Part shown: positions 7,199 to 8,558 of the stretch, in pieces
How the letters are laid out: each line of letters begins with the position of its first letter
Position numbering within the stretch: the first letter of the stretch is position 1
From: Spirochaetales bacterium
Lineage (GTDB): Bacteria; Spirochaetota; Spirochaetia; DSM-27196; SKKC01
Assembly: GCA_007121695.1 (NCBI GenBank)
Contig: SKKC01000025.1
Location: 1-8,558, forward strand
Length of the DNA stretch: 8,558 nt
Direction: 5' to 3'
The notes under the pieces: generated by a model
What the model was told of the DNA's origin: nothing
What the model saw: only the letters and a program-made list of their open reading frames with translations
The model's database searches: none
Program-made: the position numbers and the translations under genes

Positions 7199-7969
7199 AT
7201 GGAAAAACGGCGTCAACGACTGGATCAACTTCTGAATCGCATTCGCGTACAGCAGCAGACATCGATCGCTGATCTTGCCAGGTTTTTCGATGTATCCACC
7301 GCGACTATACGACGCGACATAAAAGCTCTCGAGGCAGAGGAAGCGATTGTACAGACCGTGGGTGGCGGTGTCCTGTATCAGATGGAAGCAACCGGTGCAC
7401 TCGACCGGCGGCAGGTATCACAGGCTGTTGAAGAAAAGATTCGTATTGCGGAGTTCTGTACAGAACTCGTGCGGGATCATGACGACGTACTTATCGGACC
7501 GGGAACGACAACGTTTCTGATCGGGAAAATTCTGAGTGGAGTCACACATCACTCGTTTCGTGTCATTACGAATTCGCTTGAGCTTGCATCCGAAATGAGC
7601 GCTGCGGCCAATATTCGAACCCTGCTCCTCGGAGGCGAGGTCTGGAACAAATATACGATAGCACCAGAGTCGGGCTACGATTATTTTTCGAGGTGCCATC
7701 ATGACCATACGCTGATCCTTTCCGGTGACGGTTTCGATGTTTCCTTCGGCGTCTCGATTTTCGAGACGCGCATGGTTTCTGTTCTTCGGGACATGGTTCG
7801 GGTATCGAATCGGGTCATTCTCGCGCTTGATTCGTCGAAAATCGGCAAAGCGCGGTTCAATCAGGTCGCGGAGACGCGGAATATCCACCTGCTGGTTACC
7901 GATACGGGCGCGCCGGCAGACTTCGTTCGCACGGTTCGGGCACTTGGAGTCGAGGTAGTAACGGTATGA
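7199..7969 (+). CDS. DeoR-family transcriptional regulator
   Basis: This 256-residue DNA-binding protein has the usual DeoR-family length. Residues about 3 to 58 form the winged helix-turn-helix, with VSTATIRRDIKALE as recognition helix, followed by the GGGVLY turn. Residues about 75 to 235 form the sugar-phosphate-sensing DeoRC domain: VITNSLELA (122 to 130), LLLGGEVW (142 to 149), ILALDSSKIGK (207 to 217) and LLVTDTGAP (231 to 239). The phosphate-loop stretch reads LIGPGTTT where most relatives have a LDSGTTT-like sequence, so effector recognition may differ. It lies 21 bases after the Mth938-like gene behind a weak AGGT site, and its stop overlaps the next start. The likely role is phosphosugar-controlled regulation of this same operon, acting at the promoter near 2785. 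The target is inferred. Confidence 0.9.
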   Translation: MEKRRQRLDQLLNRIRVQQQTSIADLARFFDVSTATIRRDIKALEAEEAIVQTVGGGVLYQMEATGALDRRQVSQAVEEKIRIAEFCTELVRDHDDVLIGPGTTTFLIGKILSGVTHHSFRVITNSLELASEMSAAANIRTLLLGGEVWNKYTIAPESGYDYFSRCHHDHTLILSGDGFDVSFGVSIFETRMVSVLRDMVRVSNRVILALDSSKIGKARFNQVAETRNIHLLVTDTGAPADFVRTVRALGVEVVTV

Positions 7970-8328
7970 TAGAACTGTACTTTTCGTTCCTGGGCGAGCA
8001 CGCAATGCGTGCCGTGTATTTCTACCGTGAGCATGCGCTTGTGCTCAACGTTCTGGTCGTCGTGTGTGGTGTCTTTTTCACGATTGCTCATCGGAATACC
8101 CTGACGGTTGAAGCGCTGCTTCGCGATCGCTACAGTACGAATGATATGCGAACAGTCGTTCGCGAACTGCAGGAAACGCCGCTGGGTACCGAGGATCTTC
8201 AGGACATAAAACGCGCGCTGAAGTTTCCGCTGATATCATCGACCTGGCATATTCTGTTCTATACCATAACACACGAAAACATCGTAAAGGTGCTGCGACG
8301 AAAATACGGAGGACACACGCTGTCATGA
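7966..8328 (+). CDS. Small single-pass membrane protein of unknown function
   Basis: I do not recognise this 120-residue product. A short amphipathic N-terminus (FSFLGEHAMRAVYFY) leads to one clear hydrophobic helix, ALVLNVLVVVCGVFFTIA, at residues 24 to 41. A polar segment of about 80 residues follows, rich in charged helix-forming stretches (TVEALLRDRYSTNDMRTVV, EDLQDIKRALK) and ending in basic VLRRKYGG. The RNTL just after the helix and the Lys/Arg-rich tail suggest, weakly, that the C-terminal part is cytosolic. GAGGT (7952 to 7956) lies nine bases before the ATG. The gene overlaps the DeoR gene and the HPr gene by ATGA at both ends. This close packing and normal codon use support a real gene. 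A role at the membrane beside EIIC, or as a partner of HPr, is conceivable but unsupported. Confidence 0.8.
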   Translation: MIELYFSFLGEHAMRAVYFYREHALVLNVLVVVCGVFFTIAHRNTLTVEALLRDRYSTNDMRTVVRELQETPLGTEDLQDIKRALKFPLISSTWHILFYTITHENIVKVLRRKYGGHTLS

Positions 8329-8558
8329 AAACAATTGAACTTACAGTAGAAAACGAAACCGGACTGCACAGCCGGCCTGCGGATCTGTTCGTGCGAACTG
8401 CAAAACTCTATGAAAGCACGATTTCCGTGCAAAAGGGCGAGAAGGTTGCCGATGCCAAGAACATAATCAAGGTAATCCTTCTCAACGTATCGCAGGGAAC
8501 CGGTATACAGGTACACGCCGACGGCCCGGACGAAGACGACGCCCTGGCAGACCTGAAG
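8325..8558 (+). CDS. ptsH: PTS phosphocarrier HPr (C-terminus cut by window edge)
   Basis: Seventy-eight codons of an HPr are present. About ten residues of the usual 85 to 90 are missing beyond the right edge. The active-site motif TGLHSRPADLFV places the phospho-acceptor at His15, with the supporting Arg17, as in characterised HPr proteins. The expected regulatory serine is replaced: KNIIKVILLNV (from residue 45) has Asn46 where HPr kinase targets normally have Ser46, so this HPr should be phosphorylated only by Enzyme I. The start overlaps the preceding stop (ATGA), with GGAGG at 8308 to 8312. It lies far from ptsI, separated by four genes, unlike the usual ptsHI pair. It links Enzyme I to the EIIA of this operon. 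Confidence 0.95.
   Translation, partial: MKTIELTVENETGLHSRPADLFVRTAKLYESTISVQKGEKVADAKNIIKVILLNVSQGTGIQVHADGPDEDDALADLK

Overview
The window looks like an accessory chromosomal segment from a moderately GC-rich bacterium. I lean weakly towards a free-living spirochaete (a PTS with its own general proteins, next to a tocopherol-cyclase-like protein), but nothing in the sequence fixes the taxonomy. There are no RNA genes, insertion sequences, CRISPR arrays or phage genes. Coding density is high, and the only intergenic spaces are short.

Left part, minus strand (1 to 2663): a tocopherol-cyclase-like protein is followed, 51 bases downstream in its direction of transcription, by the first 532 codons of a soluble PAS-PAS-GAF histidine kinase. 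The kinase runs off the left edge just after its phospho-acceptor helices. The two may be co-transcribed.

Centre (2664 to 2838): a 175-base divergent intergenic region. It holds a near-consensus sigma70-type promoter, an A-rich upstream stretch and a strong ribosome binding site that drive the right-hand operon.

Right part, plus strand (2839 to the right edge): eight tightly packed genes form one putative operon. In order they encode a galactitol-family PTS EIIC, EIIA, full-length Enzyme I, EIIB, an Mth938-like (DUF498) protein, a DeoR-family regulator, a 120-residue protein with one membrane segment and HPr (cut by the right edge). Four of the junctions are ATGA stop/start overlaps. Together the genes encode a whole phosphorelay: PEP to EI (His189) to HPr (His15) to EIIA (His73) to EIIB (Cys11), and then to the sugar taken up through EIIC. 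All expected phospho-acceptor residues are present. The DeoR protein is the likely phosphosugar-responsive regulator of its own operon. No sugar-phosphate dehydrogenase, aldolase or kinase lies in the window, so the substrate is unproved; a polyol such as galactitol is the best guess from family.

The most notable points are the self-contained PTS with ptsI and ptsH embedded but separated, an HPr with Asn in place of regulatory Ser46, and two non-PTS genes of unknown function (Mth938-like and a single-pass membrane protein) inside the operon.
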